Positions 7,886 through 16,813 of a stretch of 64,000 bases of DNA are shown piece after piece. Within the stretch, counting starts at the first letter, position 1. Each line of letters starts with the position of its first letter. Source of the stretch: CAJCIY01 sp964245825 (GTDB taxonomy: Bacteria; Actinomycetota; Actinomycetes; Mycobacteriales; CAJCIY01); the NCBI GenBank assembly GCA_964245825.1, contig CAXTNT010000008.1, positions 98,188-162,187 on the forward strand, read 5' to 3'. The notes beneath the pieces were generated by a model, which worked only from the letters and a program-made list of their open reading frames with translations, did not search any database and was not told the origin of the DNA. A program made the translations under genes and the position numbers.

Positions 7886-10549
7886 GTGCGCACCGACGAC
7901 ATCCGGCAGCGGTTCCTCGACCACTTCGAGCGGAACGGCCACACAGTGGTCCCCTCGGCCAGTCTGATCGCCGACGACCCGACGCTGCTGCTCGTCCCGG
8001 CCGGCATGGTGCCGTTCAAGCCGTACTTCCTCGGTGAGCAGACCCCACCCGCCCGGCGGCTGACCAGCGTGCAGAAGTGCGTCCGCACGATCGACATCGA
8101 CGAGGTCGGCAGGACCACCCGGCACGGCTCGTTCTTCCAGATGAACGGCAACTTCTCCTTCGGCGACTACTTCAAGGCGGGGGCCGCCGCGTACGCCTGG
8201 GAGCTGGTCACCCGATCCCAGGCCGACGGCGGGTACGGGCTCGCGGAGCGCGACCTGTGGGTCACCGTCTTCACCGACGACGACGAGGCCGAGCAGATCT
8301 GGCGCACCGAGGTCGGTGTCGACCCCGCGCGCATCCAGCGCCGCGGCATGGCCGACAACTACTGGTCGATGGGCGTGCCCGGCCCCTGCGGCCCGTGCTC
8401 GGAGATCTTCGTCGACCGCGGCGCGGCGTACGGGGCGGAAGGCGGTCCCGAGGTCGACGAGGACCGCTACATGGAGATCTGGAACCTGGTCTTCATGCAG
8501 TACGAGCGGGGGCCCGGCAGCGGCAAGGACGACTTCGAGATCCTCGGCGACCTGCCGCAGCGCAACATCGACACCGGGATGGGCCTGGAACGGGTCGCGT
8601 ACCTGCTGCAGGGGGTGGACAACCTCTACGAGATCGACCAGGTGCGCCCGATCCTCGACGCGGCCGCGGCGATGACCGGCACCACCTACGGGGCGGAGCA
8701 GGGCCCCGACGTGCGGCTGCGGGTGATCGCCGATCACGTCCGGTCCGCACTGATGATCATCGGCGACGGTGTGACGCCCTCGAACGAGGGCCGTGGCTAC
8801 GTGCTGCGTCGGCTGCTGCGCCGCGCCGTGCGCGCGCTGAGGCTGCTCGGGCTGGGCGAGCCCGGCCTGCCGGTGCTGCTGCCGGTGGCGCGGGACTGCA
8901 TGGGCGGCTCCTACCCGGAGCTGGTCACCGGCTTCGACCGCATCAGCGCCTCCGCGTATGCCGAGGAGGAGGCGTTCCTGTCCACCCTGCGCGCCGGCAC
9001 CACCATCCTCGACACCCAGGTCGCCGAGATCCGGCGCGCCGGCGGCACGCAGCTGGCGGGCGACCGCGCGTTCGCGCTGCACGACACGTACGGGTTCCCG
9101 ATCGACCTCACGCTGGAGATGGCGGCCGAGCAGGGCCTCACCGTGGACGAGGCGGGGTTCCGGGCACTGATGGCCCAGCAGCGTGACCGCGCGAAGGCGG
9201 ACAGCGCGGCCAAGAAGTCGGGGCACGCCGACGTCAGCCTCTGGCGCGAGATCCTCGGCGCCGCGGGCCCGTCGGTCTTCACCGGGTACGAGGAGCTGCG
9301 CACCGATGGCACCGTCGTCGGCCTGGTCGCCGGCGGTGCGCCCCTCGGCGAGGCGGTCGCCGGCGACGAGGTGCAGGTCGTCCTCGACCGCACCCCGTTC
9401 TACGCCGAGTCCGGCGGCCAGTCGCCGGACGCCGGCGAGATCGTCGGCGGCGACGGCACCCGGCTCGAGGTGCTGGACGTGCAGCGGGCGCTCAAGGGCC
9501 TGGTCGTGCACACCGTCCGCGTCGCCGAGGGTGCCGTGCACGTCGGGCAGCGACTGGTCGGGCAGGTCGACCCCGACTGGCGGACCGGCGCGCGGCAGGC
9601 GCACTCGGCAACCCACGTGATCCACGCCGCGCTGCGCGAGGTGCTCGGTCCGAGCGCCCTGCAGACCGGCTCGTACAACACCCCCGGGCGGCTCCGGCTG
9701 GACTTCGGCTGGACGGGGGCGGTGACGGCCGCGGCGCTGCGCGACGTGGAGGACGTGGCGGCCCGGGCCCTGCGCGCGGACCTGCCGGTCACCGCGCAGC
9801 AGATGACGTTGCCCGAGGCGCGCGCGTGGGGGGCGCTGGCGCTGTTCGGGGAGAAGTACGACGAGACCGTCCGGGTGGTGGAGATCGGCGGGCCGTGGTC
9901 GCGCGAGCTCTGCGGCGGTACGCACGTGCAGCGCTCCGCGCAGATCGGCGCGGTCCTGGTCACCGGCGAGTCGAGCGTGGGCTCGGGCGTACGCCGGATC
10001 GAGGCGCTGGTGGGGCTGGAGGCGATGCGCCGCTCCGCCCGCGACAAGGCGCTGCTGGCGGCGCTGGCGGACACCCTGTCCGTCCCGGTCGAGCAGACGC
10101 TGGACCGGGTCACCGCCCTCGCGGCGCGGGTACGCCAGCTCGAGCGGGAGCTGGCGCAGGCCCGGTCGGCCTCCGTGCTGGCCAGCGCGCAGCAGCTCGC
10201 GGACGCTGCCCGCGACGTCGGCGGCACCCGGGTCGTCGCCGCGCAGGCGCCCGACGGCGTGAGCGGCGACGACCTGCGCGCGCTCGCGCTCGACGTCCGC
10301 GCCCGGCTGGGGGAGGCCGCGCCCGCGGTGGTTGTGCTCGGCGCGGCTGCCGGCGGCCGGGTGGCGCTCGTCGCGGCGACCAACGACGCCGCGCGCGCCG
10401 CGGGCCGTCGCGCCGGGGCCGTGATCCGCGTGCTCGCGCCGCTCGTCGGCGGTGGCGGTGGGGGTCGGGACGACGTGGCGCAGGGCGGCGGCGCGGACGC
10501 GTCCGGGCTGCCCGCGGCGCTCGCCCGGGTGACGGACCTGCTGGCGTGA
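7886..10549 (+). CDS. alaS: Alanyl-tRNA synthetase
   Basis: This charges tRNA-Ala and hydrolyses mischarged Ser/Gly-tRNA. The 887-residue protein has the class II catalytic core at the N-terminus (FLDHFERNGHTVVPSASLI; TSVQKCVRTIDIDEVG; GNFSFGDYFK). Next come the tRNA-recognition region and the editing domain, with its zinc-binding motif HSATHVIHAAL and CGGTHV. A C-terminal coiled coil/C-Ala domain includes the glycine-rich GGGGGGRDDVAQGGG. The start is GTG 7886. The stop overlaps the ruvX start (GTGA at 10546). Confidence 0.97.
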   Translation: MRTDDIRQRFLDHFERNGHTVVPSASLIADDPTLLLVPAGMVPFKPYFLGEQTPPARRLTSVQKCVRTIDIDEVGRTTRHGSFFQMNGNFSFGDYFKAGAAAYAWELVTRSQADGGYGLAERDLWVTVFTDDDEAEQIWRTEVGVDPARIQRRGMADNYWSMGVPGPCGPCSEIFVDRGAAYGAEGGPEVDEDRYMEIWNLVFMQYERGPGSGKDDFEILGDLPQRNIDTGMGLERVAYLLQGVDNLYEIDQVRPILDAAAAMTGTTYGAEQGPDVRLRVIADHVRSALMIIGDGVTPSNEGRGYVLRRLLRRAVRALRLLGLGEPGLPVLLPVARDCMGGSYPELVTGFDRISASAYAEEEAFLSTLRAGTTILDTQVAEIRRAGGTQLAGDRAFALHDTYGFPIDLTLEMAAEQGLTVDEAGFRALMAQQRDRAKADSAAKKSGHADVSLWREILGAAGPSVFTGYEELRTDGTVVGLVAGGAPLGEAVAGDEVQVVLDRTPFYAESGGQSPDAGEIVGGDGTRLEVLDVQRALKGLVVHTVRVAEGAVHVGQRLVGQVDPDWRTGARQAHSATHVIHAALREVLGPSALQTGSYNTPGRLRLDFGWTGAVTAAALRDVEDVAARALRADLPVTAQQMTLPEARAWGALALFGEKYDETVRVVEIGGPWSRELCGGTHVQRSAQIGAVLVTGESSVGSGVRRIEALVGLEAMRRSARDKALLAALADTLSVPVEQTLDRVTALAARVRQLERELAQARSASVLASAQQLADAARDVGGTRVVAAQAPDGVSGDDLRALALDVRARLGEAAPAVVVLGAAAGGRVALVAATNDAARAAGRRAGAVIRVLAPLVGGGGGGRDDVAQGGGADASGLPAALARVTDLLA

Positions 10550-10965
10550 CCGACCCCGCCGGGGTGGTCGTGGCCCTCGACGTCGGTACGGTGCGGGTGG
10601 GCGTCGCGGCGAGCGACCCGTACCAGCTGCTGGCCTCCCCGGTCGTCACGCTCGCCGCCGCCGACCTCGCCGGCGCGGCCGGGGTCGTCCGGGACAGGGA
10701 GGCGGTGCGCGTGGTGGTGGGCCTGCCCCGTACGCTCGCCGGTCGTGACGGACCGTCGGTGGCGATGGCTCGGGCCTATGCGGAGCGGTTGGCACCGCTC
10801 GTCGCGCCGGTGCCCGTGGACCTCGTCGACGAGCGGTTGACGACCGTGCTCGCCGAGCGGGCTCTCGCCGGCGCGGGTGTCCGCGGCCGGGCCCGCCGCG
10901 CGGTGGTGGACCAGGCCGCCGCCGTCGCGCTGCTGCAGGGCGTGCTCGACGGTCGCCGCCGATGA
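10546..10965 (+). CDS. ruvX: Holliday junction resolvase-like / pre-16S rRNA nuclease
   Basis: A 139-residue RNase H-fold protein of the YqgF/RuvX family. The conserved segments are VALDVGTVRVGVAASDP (first acidic residue), VVVGLPRTLAGRDGPS and VDERLTTVLAER. A C-terminal acid lies in VVDQAAAVALLQ. Family members mature the 5' end of 16S rRNA and/or act on branched DNA. GTG 10546 overlaps the alaS stop and its own stop overlaps the mltG start, making a coupled alaS-ruvX-mltG-aroE operon. Confidence 0.93.
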   Translation: MTDPAGVVVALDVGTVRVGVAASDPYQLLASPVVTLAAADLAGAAGVVRDREAVRVVVGLPRTLAGRDGPSVAMARAYAERLAPLVAPVPVDLVDERLTTVLAERALAGAGVRGRARRAVVDQAAAVALLQGVLDGRRR

Positions 10966-12017
10966 GTCCGCAGCACCGGGCGGCGCCGCCTCCGGCGTCG
11001 GGGCTCAACCGCCGCGGTCGGGCGTTGATCCTGTTGCTGGTCGCCCTCGTGGTGGTCGGCATCCTCGCGGCGGGCGGGGTCTTCGCGGCCTCCCTGCTAC
11101 GCCACAGCAGCGGGAGCAAGGACTTCGCCGGCACCGGCACCGGGCGGGTGGTGGTGCACGTGGCCGCCGGCGACACCGCCACCGCGATCGGCCACACCCT
11201 GGTGGCCGACGGCGTCGTCGCCAGCGTCGGAGCGTTCGCGAATGCCGCGGAGAACGACAGCAGGTCGGCGAACATCGCGCCCGGCTACTACGCCCTGCGC
11301 ACCCACATGAGTGCGCAGGCTGCGCTGACCCTGCTGCTGAGCCCCTCGTCGGTGGTCGCGGCCCGCTTCACCGTCCCCGAGGGGACCTCGATCAAGAACG
11401 TGCCGGGGATCATCGCGGCGCACACGTCCGTGACCGCCGCGCAGCTGCTGGTCGCGATCGCGGCGCCCGCCACCCTGGGCCTGCCGTCCTACGCCGACGG
11501 CCATGTCGAGGGGTTCCTGTTCCCGGCCACGTACGACGTGCCGCCGGGGAGCACCGCCACCCAGGTGCTGACCCTGATGACCAGGCGGTTCGCCCAGGCC
11601 GCGAGCGACACCGCTCTGGTGGCGGGCGCGAAGGCGCTGGGGCTGACCCCGCTCCAGGTCGTGACCATCGCCTCGATCATCCAGCGCGAGTCGGCGTCGG
11701 CGGCCGACGGGCCGCGGGTGGCCCGGGTCTTCTACAACCGGCTCGCGGCCGGGATGCCGCTCGGCAGCGAGTTCACCGTCAGCTACACCGGCAACGACGC
11801 GAGTAGCCCCTACAACACCTACACCCACCCGGGCATCCCGCCCGGCCCGTACGACTCGCCGGGCCAGACGGCGCTGCTGTCGGCGCTGCACCCGGCCGCC
11901 GGCACCTACCGGTTCTTCGTGACGCTGCCGAAGGAGGGCACCGAGTTCGTCGACACCGACGCGCAGTTCGAGGCGCTGTCCGCGAAGTGCCGTGCCGAAG
12001 GCGGTTGCAAGGGCTGA
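10962..12017 (+). CDS. mltG: Endolytic murein transglycosylase
   Basis: MltG cleaves nascent peptidoglycan glycan strands at the outer face of the membrane and sets strand length. The 351-residue protein has a short proline-rich cytoplasmic tail and one membrane helix at about residues 20-45. A LysM-like region follows, then the YceG catalytic domain, whose conserved region reads TIASIIQRESA near residue 240. The ending motif NTYTHPGIPPGPYDSPG is typical. ATG 10962 overlaps the ruvX stop; the mltG stop shares one base with the aroE start (TGATG). Confidence 0.93.
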   Translation: MSPQHRAAPPPASGLNRRGRALILLLVALVVVGILAAGGVFAASLLRHSSGSKDFAGTGTGRVVVHVAAGDTATAIGHTLVADGVVASVGAFANAAENDSRSANIAPGYYALRTHMSAQAALTLLLSPSSVVAARFTVPEGTSIKNVPGIIAAHTSVTAAQLLVAIAAPATLGLPSYADGHVEGFLFPATYDVPPGSTATQVLTLMTRRFAQAASDTALVAGAKALGLTPLQVVTIASIIQRESASAADGPRVARVFYNRLAAGMPLGSEFTVSYTGNDASSPYNTYTHPGIPPGPYDSPGQTALLSALHPAAGTYRFFVTLPKEGTEFVDTDAQFEALSAKCRAEGGCKG

Positions 12018-12775
12018 TGCACGCCGCGCTCCTGGGCGATCCGGCCGCGCATTCGCGCTCCCCGCTGCTGCACACGGCGGCCTACGACGCGCTGGGCCTC
12101 GACGGCTGGCGCTACCACTCGATCCGCTGCAGCGCAGCCGCTCTGGGGCCGCTGCTCGACCGCGTACGAGCATCCGGGCGGTGGGCCGGCCTGTCACTGA
12201 CCATGCCGCTGAAGGAGGTGGCGGGCGGACTGCTGGACGAGGTCCGCACCGACCTCGGGGCGGTCAACACCGTCGTGGTCTCGCGCGACCGGCTCGTCGG
12301 CCACAACACCGATGTCGACGGCGTCCGCGCCGGCCTGGCCGAGCTCGGGTACGCCGGGGGGCCGGCCGCCGTCCTCGGCGCGGGCGGCACGGCGCGTGCG
12401 GCGCTGGCCGCGTTGGCCGGGCTCGGGGCCACCGAGGTCGTGCTGCACGCCCGGACACCGGCCCGCGCCGCCGCGACCGCCGCGATCGGCCGCAGCCTGG
12501 GGCTCGTGGTCACGGTGGCTCCGCTCGACGGGGTGGCGGCGGGGGCGACGGTGGTCGCGACTCTGCCAGCCACCGCGCCGGCCGCTCCGCCGACCGGGCC
12601 GCTGCTCGATGTGGTGTACGCGCCCTGGCCCACCCCGCGGGCCCGGGCTGCGCTCGCCGCGGGCCTCCCGGTTGTCGGTGGGCAGACGGTCCTGCTGGCT
12701 CAGGCCGCGGCACAGGTGGCGCTGATGACCGGTCTGCCAGCCCCCCTGGCGGCGATGCGAGCGGCGCTGGCCTGA
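12017..12775 (+). CDS. aroE: Shikimate 5-dehydrogenase
   Basis: NADPH-dependent reduction of 3-dehydroshikimate to shikimate. The 252-residue protein shows the substrate pocket AHSRSPLLHTAAYDALGL, the catalytic lysine in SLTMPLKEVAG, the paired aspartate in GHNTDVDGVR, and the Rossmann loop VLGAGGTARAAL. The ATG at 12017 is chosen because it shares a base with the mltG stop. aroE closes the alaS-ruvX-mltG operon; the other aro genes resume 20 kb downstream, on the far side of the pilus locus. Confidence 0.94.
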   Translation: MHAALLGDPAAHSRSPLLHTAAYDALGLDGWRYHSIRCSAAALGPLLDRVRASGRWAGLSLTMPLKEVAGGLLDEVRTDLGAVNTVVVSRDRLVGHNTDVDGVRAGLAELGYAGGPAAVLGAGGTARAALAALAGLGATEVVLHARTPARAAATAAIGRSLGLVVTVAPLDGVAAGATVVATLPATAPAAPPTGPLLDVVYAPWPTPRARAALAAGLPVVGGQTVLLAQAAAQVALMTGLPAPLAAMRAALA

Positions 12776-12785
12776 CCCGGCGCCG

Positions 12786-12813
12786 TCAAGGACGGCCGCC
12801 CGGGAGCCGACAT
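12786..12813 (+). promoter_or_regulatory. Sigma-28-like promoter of pilB
   Basis: TCAAG (12786-12790), exactly 15 bases, then GCCGACAT (12806-12813). The second element is close to the sigma-28 -10 consensus GCCGATAA. The same arrangement occurs before five other pilus transcription units in this window. A transcript would begin near 12820, leaving a leader of about 30 bases before the pilB GTG at 12851. Confidence 0.65.
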
Positions 12814-12850
12814 GTTCGGGGAAGGGGTGGGGTCCGAGCAGAGGAGCGAC

Positions 12851-14521
12851 GTGAAGCAGCTGGGCGACATCCTGGTCGAGGACGGCCTGCTCACGCCAGA
12901 CCAGCTGTTCCAGGCCTCGCAGGAGCAGAAGCGGGTCGGCCGTGCGCTGGGCCGCGTGCTCGTGGACCTGAAGATGGTCTCCGAGGGGCAGCTGGTGGCC
13001 GCCTTGGCGGCGCAGATCGGCATGCCCTTCGTGGACCTGGCCGACTACCCCGTCGATGGGGCGGCGGTCGCTGCCTTTCCCGACCAGGTGGCCCGTCGCT
13101 ACACCGCCATCGGCATCGGCTGGGAGGACGGCAAGATCATCGTGGCGATGGCCGACCCGGCCAACGTCATCGCGCTGGACGACATCCGCAGCCTCACCGG
13201 CTGCGACGTCAAGCCGGTGGTCGGGACCCGCGCCGACATCCTGGCGGCGATCAACCGGTTCCACCGCGTCGACTCCGACCTGGACGACCTGACCACGACC
13301 CTGGACGCCTCGGCCCCGGATGACAACGAGCTCGCGCAGGTCCGGGAGGCGGTCGACGACGCCCCGATCGTCAAGTTCGTGAACCTGCTCATCACCCAGG
13401 CCGTGCAGGACCGTGCCTCGGACATCCACATCGAGCCGGCCGAGCGGGAGCTGCGGGTCCGCTACCGCATCGACGGCGTCCTGCACGAGGTGATGCACTC
13501 GCCCAAGACGATCCAGTCCGGCGTCGTCAGCCGACTGAAGATCATGGCCGACATGAACATCGCCGAGCGCCGGCTGCCGCAGGACGGCCGGCTGTCGGTG
13601 AGCATCAACGGCAGGAAGATCGACCTGCGGGTCGCCTCGCTCCCCACGGTGTGGGGCGAGAAGATCGTCATGCGGATCTTGGACAACTCGACGGCGATGC
13701 TGAACCTCTCGGACCTGGGTTTCCTGCCCTCGTCCTACGAGCGCTATGCCCGGAGCTTCAGCAAGCCGTACGGGATGATCCTGGTGACCGGTCCGACCGG
13801 CTCGGGCAAGTCCACGACGCTGTACGCGACCCTCAACATCGTCTCGACGCCCGACCGGAACGTGATCACCGTCGAGGACCCGGTGGAGTACCGGCTGGCC
13901 GGCATCAACCAGGTGCAGACCAACGCCAAGGCGGGGCTGACGTTCGCCAGCGCCCTGCGTTCCATCCTGCGCTCGGACCCGGACGTCGTGCTGATCGGTG
14001 AGGTGCGCGACCACGAGACCGCGCAGATCGCGATCGAGGCGTCGCTGACCGGTCACCTCGTGCTGACCACCCTGCACACCAACGACGCGCCGGCCGCGGT
14101 CTCCCGGCTGATCGAGATGGGTATCGAGCCGTTCCTGGTCGGCTCCTCGCTCGACTGCGTCCTGGCCCAGCGGCTCGCCCGCAGGCTCTGCCCCAAGTGT
14201 CGTGAGGCGTACGTCCCGACCCGCGACGAACTGGTGTCCAGCAGGTACGGGCTGTGGGAGGACGGGATGGACCTGCCTACGCTCTTCCGCGGCGTCGGCT
14301 GCCAGAACTGCTCCAAGACCGGCTACAAGGGTCGGCTCGCACTGCACGAGGTCATGATCGTCAGCGAGCAGATCGAGCGGCTTGCGGTCCAACGCGCGCC
14401 CACGGAGACCATCACCCGTACCGCGCGCGAGGAGGGCATGACCACCCTGCGGGAGGACGGCATGGCCAAGGTGGCCCGTGGAGACACCACCCTGGAGGAG
14501 ATCCTCCGCATCGTGGTCTGA
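12851..14521 (+). CDS. pilB: Type IV pilus extension ATPase
   Basis: Hexameric motor that powers pilin polymerisation. The 556-residue protein has an N-terminal MshEN/GspE-N domain (LGDILVEDGLLTPDQL), Walker A GPTGSGKST near residue 314, Asp-box/Walker B SDPDVVLIGEVRDHET and His box LTTLHTNDAP. The zinc tetracysteine is CPKC near residue 445 plus CQNC near residue 483. GTG 12851 is chosen because AGAGGAG lies just before it and a promoter-like -10 covers the alternative ATG at 12812. It is separated from pilT-C by a glycan island and converges on the first gene of that island. Confidence 0.95.
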   Translation: MKQLGDILVEDGLLTPDQLFQASQEQKRVGRALGRVLVDLKMVSEGQLVAALAAQIGMPFVDLADYPVDGAAVAAFPDQVARRYTAIGIGWEDGKIIVAMADPANVIALDDIRSLTGCDVKPVVGTRADILAAINRFHRVDSDLDDLTTTLDASAPDDNELAQVREAVDDAPIVKFVNLLITQAVQDRASDIHIEPAERELRVRYRIDGVLHEVMHSPKTIQSGVVSRLKIMADMNIAERRLPQDGRLSVSINGRKIDLRVASLPTVWGEKIVMRILDNSTAMLNLSDLGFLPSSYERYARSFSKPYGMILVTGPTGSGKSTTLYATLNIVSTPDRNVITVEDPVEYRLAGINQVQTNAKAGLTFASALRSILRSDPDVVLIGEVRDHETAQIAIEASLTGHLVLTTLHTNDAPAAVSRLIEMGIEPFLVGSSLDCVLAQRLARRLCPKCREAYVPTRDELVSSRYGLWEDGMDLPTLFRGVGCQNCSKTGYKGRLALHEVMIVSEQIERLAVQRAPTETITRTAREEGMTTLREDGMAKVARGDTTLEEILRIVV

Positions 14522-14532
14522 GTGCGCCCGGC

Positions 14533-16311
14533 TCAGGCGGGCCGGCGGAGTGACCACAGTGCGACGTCACCGGTGCGGACGGGCGGCGTCCCGAGCATGT
14601 CGGTCACCGCCGCGACGAGTGCGGCGTGCTCCTGGGGATAGGCGATGACCACGGCCCGGACGCCCAGGGACACGAGGTTGGCCCGCGCCGCGGCCGCGGT
14701 CGGGACCGGGGTGCCGCCAGCCGACGGCTGCGCCAGGTCCCGGTCGCCGAGCCACGTCAGGATCGGCAGTGGCTGGCGGGCGAACTGGTCGGCCTGGCCC
14801 GGCAGCAGCGGACCGAGCACGTAGCCGCCGAGCATCCGGAACCGGAACTTGGCGGCGGCCTGCCAGACCATCGCGTCGTCGTTGGCGGAGCTGTACGCGT
14901 CTGGGTAGACGGCCACGAGACTGCCGGCCGGGACGGCGTCGGCCCCGCTGGTGAAGAAAGCAGGCACCGCCACCCGGGTGGTCGTCATCGGCAGCACGGG
15001 AGCGAGGCTCGCCACACACGCGAGGGCGAGCAGCGCCACCGGCAGGGCGCTCCGACCCGCGGCCCGGCGCCGTACCAGCAGCTCCTCGATGCCGACGCCG
15101 GCCAGGATGGCGACCAGCAGGAACACCTCGAGGCTGAGGCGGACGGGCTCCAGGTCGCCGAGCAGCGGCAGCGCCGACACCAGTCGCCAGGGCGTCAGCG
15201 TCCACCCCTGGACGTCGTTGACGGTGACCGTGCGCCCGAGGGTGAGCAAGCCCGTGGACAGGGCCACCGCGCCGAGGACTTGGACGCTGCGCCGCCGTCG
15301 CAGCGCGGCGATCGCGGCGATCGCGGCGATCGGCAGCAACCCCAGGAAGGCGGTGGACTCCAGCTGGTCGAGCACCTGACCCGGGTCGGGGTACAGGCGC
15401 CCCACGACGTTCACCCGGGTCGCGTACGCGAAGTTGGTCACGTCGATGACGGGGACCAGGTCGAGCGCCCGGAACGAGCCGGAGATGCGATCCGGCCCCA
15501 GGAACTGCACCGCGAGCGCGGGAGCCGTTCCGACCACGACCAGGGTCGCCGCAATGGCCGCGAGTCGCAGGGTGGGGGCCACCCACCGCCGCAGTTCGCG
15601 ACGTCCCACCACGGCGACCGCGACCACCGCTACCAGGGCCACCAACGCGACGTCGGTGGCCATCTCCTCGTCGAGCCAGACCTGCAGGGCGGTGGCCAGC
15701 CCGAGGTAGACCCCGGTCCGGCCGGCGCTGCGACGACCGGTGAGGAAGTCGGCGCCGAGCAGCAGCACCAGCGGCGGGAAGAACGCCAGCACGAGCATCG
15801 GGTGGTCGAGGCCGTGGGCGAGCATGAACGGGCACACCTCGTAGAGCAGCCCGACGGTGTACGCGGTGGGGGGCGCCACGAAGCGGGTGGCGGCCCGCCA
15901 GGCCGTGAGGCCCGAGACCGTGAAGGCCAGCGTCAACAGGACCGTGTACGAGGCCATCGGGCCGAGGACCAGCGTGACCGGGATGAGCAGGACCGCGGCT
16001 GGCGGCATCCATGCGTTCCAGAACACGTTGATGCCGGCGGGGGCGTGCACGTACGTCGTGACGAAGGGGTCGTGGCCGTGCGTGATCGACGTGGCGAACC
16101 ACTGCAGTCCCCAGACGAAGGTCTCGTTGTCGCCGGGGAGGCCCGGCAGCACCGAGCCGAAGTGCTGCCAGGACCGGGCGAGCAGCAGGAAGGCCAGCCC
16201 GGCGAACGGGACGGCCAGCAGCCAGCCAGGCACGCGGCGCGGCCGGGCGCGCGTGGTGTGCCGGTGCCGCCCGAGGGTGGCGTCCGCCGCCCGGGGTGCG
16301 GTCGTCGTCAC
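14533..16311 (-). CDS. Polytopic GT-C-like glycosyltransferase or related membrane protein
   Basis: A 592-residue integral membrane protein with about ten to twelve hydrophobic helices. A short extracytoplasmic loop after the first helix carries acidic residues (PGDNETFVWGLQWF near residue 55), as in GT-C transferases that use polyprenyl-linked sugars. A soluble C-terminal part follows. The start is GTG 16311; upstream in-frame sequence is basic and non-conserved. It is the only minus-strand gene of the pilus region, convergent with pilB and divergent from the GtrA-like gene. Substrate unknown; modification of pilin or cell-wall glycan is inferred from context only. Confidence 0.6.
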   Translation of the reverse strand: MTTTAPRAADATLGRHRHTTRARPRRVPGWLLAVPFAGLAFLLLARSWQHFGSVLPGLPGDNETFVWGLQWFATSITHGHDPFVTTYVHAPAGINVFWNAWMPPAAVLLIPVTLVLGPMASYTVLLTLAFTVSGLTAWRAATRFVAPPTAYTVGLLYEVCPFMLAHGLDHPMLVLAFFPPLVLLLGADFLTGRRSAGRTGVYLGLATALQVWLDEEMATDVALVALVAVVAVAVVGRRELRRWVAPTLRLAAIAATLVVVGTAPALAVQFLGPDRISGSFRALDLVPVIDVTNFAYATRVNVVGRLYPDPGQVLDQLESTAFLGLLPIAAIAAIAALRRRRSVQVLGAVALSTGLLTLGRTVTVNDVQGWTLTPWRLVSALPLLGDLEPVRLSLEVFLLVAILAGVGIEELLVRRRAAGRSALPVALLALACVASLAPVLPMTTTRVAVPAFFTSGADAVPAGSLVAVYPDAYSSANDDAMVWQAAAKFRFRMLGGYVLGPLLPGQADQFARQPLPILTWLGDRDLAQPSAGGTPVPTAAAARANLVSLGVRAVVIAYPQEHAALVAAVTDMLGTPPVRTGDVALWSLRRPA

Positions 16312-16321
16312 TGAGATGCTC

Positions 16322-16345
16322 TCGGCGTCCGCCGGCCGCACCTGA
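16322..16345 (-). promoter_or_regulatory. Weak sigma-28-like element before the GT-C-like gene
   Basis: On the minus strand, TCAGG (16345-16341) is followed after 14 bases by GCCGA (16326-16322), just ahead of the GTG at 16311. The spacing is one base shorter than in the six pilus elements, and the -10 would sit very close to the start codon. It is therefore a weaker candidate. Confidence 0.3.
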
Positions 16346-16399
16346 ACGCGCCGCGAACCGGCCCTGCAGTTCGGAGCCCCGCACGCCGACGCACCAGGG

Positions 16400-16813
16400 G
16401 TGTCGTCCGTTCCCCGCCTGGGCCGCCGTCCCCTGACGTTCGGCGCGGTGGGCGTGCTGAACACGGCAGTCGGGCTGAGCGCCTACACGGCCGGCCTGGA
16501 CGTCCTGCACCTGCCGTACCTGTGGAGCCTGCTGGTCGGGCATCTCGTGTCGGTCTGCTTCGCCTACCCGCTGCATCGCCGGCTGGTCTTCCGGGTCACC
16601 GGCACCGTCGCGCGGGACTTCGTCCGCTACGAGGTGGTCACCCTGACCAGCCTGGCGCTGAACGCGCTCCTGCTGACGCTCGCGGTCGCCGTACTCAAGA
16701 CTCCCCAGCTCGCTGCCGAGGTGATGGTCACGGGGCTGCTCGCCGTCGGCAGCTATCTCGCGCACCGCGATTTCTCCTTCGCCCGACGTGCGCGCGCAGC
16801 TGGTGAGGAGTGA
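16400..16813 (+). CDS. GtrA-family membrane protein
   Basis: A 137-residue protein with four membrane helices and the GtrA opening FGAVGVLNTAVGLSAYT and ending HRDFSFARR. GtrA proteins are thought to help move polyprenyl-phosphate sugars across the membrane in partnership with a GtrB-type glycosyltransferase. Exactly such a partner follows, with overlapping start and stop (GTGA at 16810). The pair likely makes and flips a lipid-linked sugar used by GT-C-type transferases of the same island. Confidence 0.88.
   Translation: MSSVPRLGRRPLTFGAVGVLNTAVGLSAYTAGLDVLHLPYLWSLLVGHLVSVCFAYPLHRRLVFRVTGTVARDFVRYEVVTLTSLALNALLLTLAVAVLKTPQLAAEVMVTGLLAVGSYLAHRDFSFARRARAAGEE

Noticed and set aside
12194..14557. 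Very long antisense reading frame opposite aroE and pilB
   Set aside because: It lacks motifs, has His/Arg/Gly/Asp-rich composition and sits opposite clear enzyme domains. GC-rich DNA keeps the antisense frame open; the same holds for the long antisense frames opposite carB, alaS, pilC and others.
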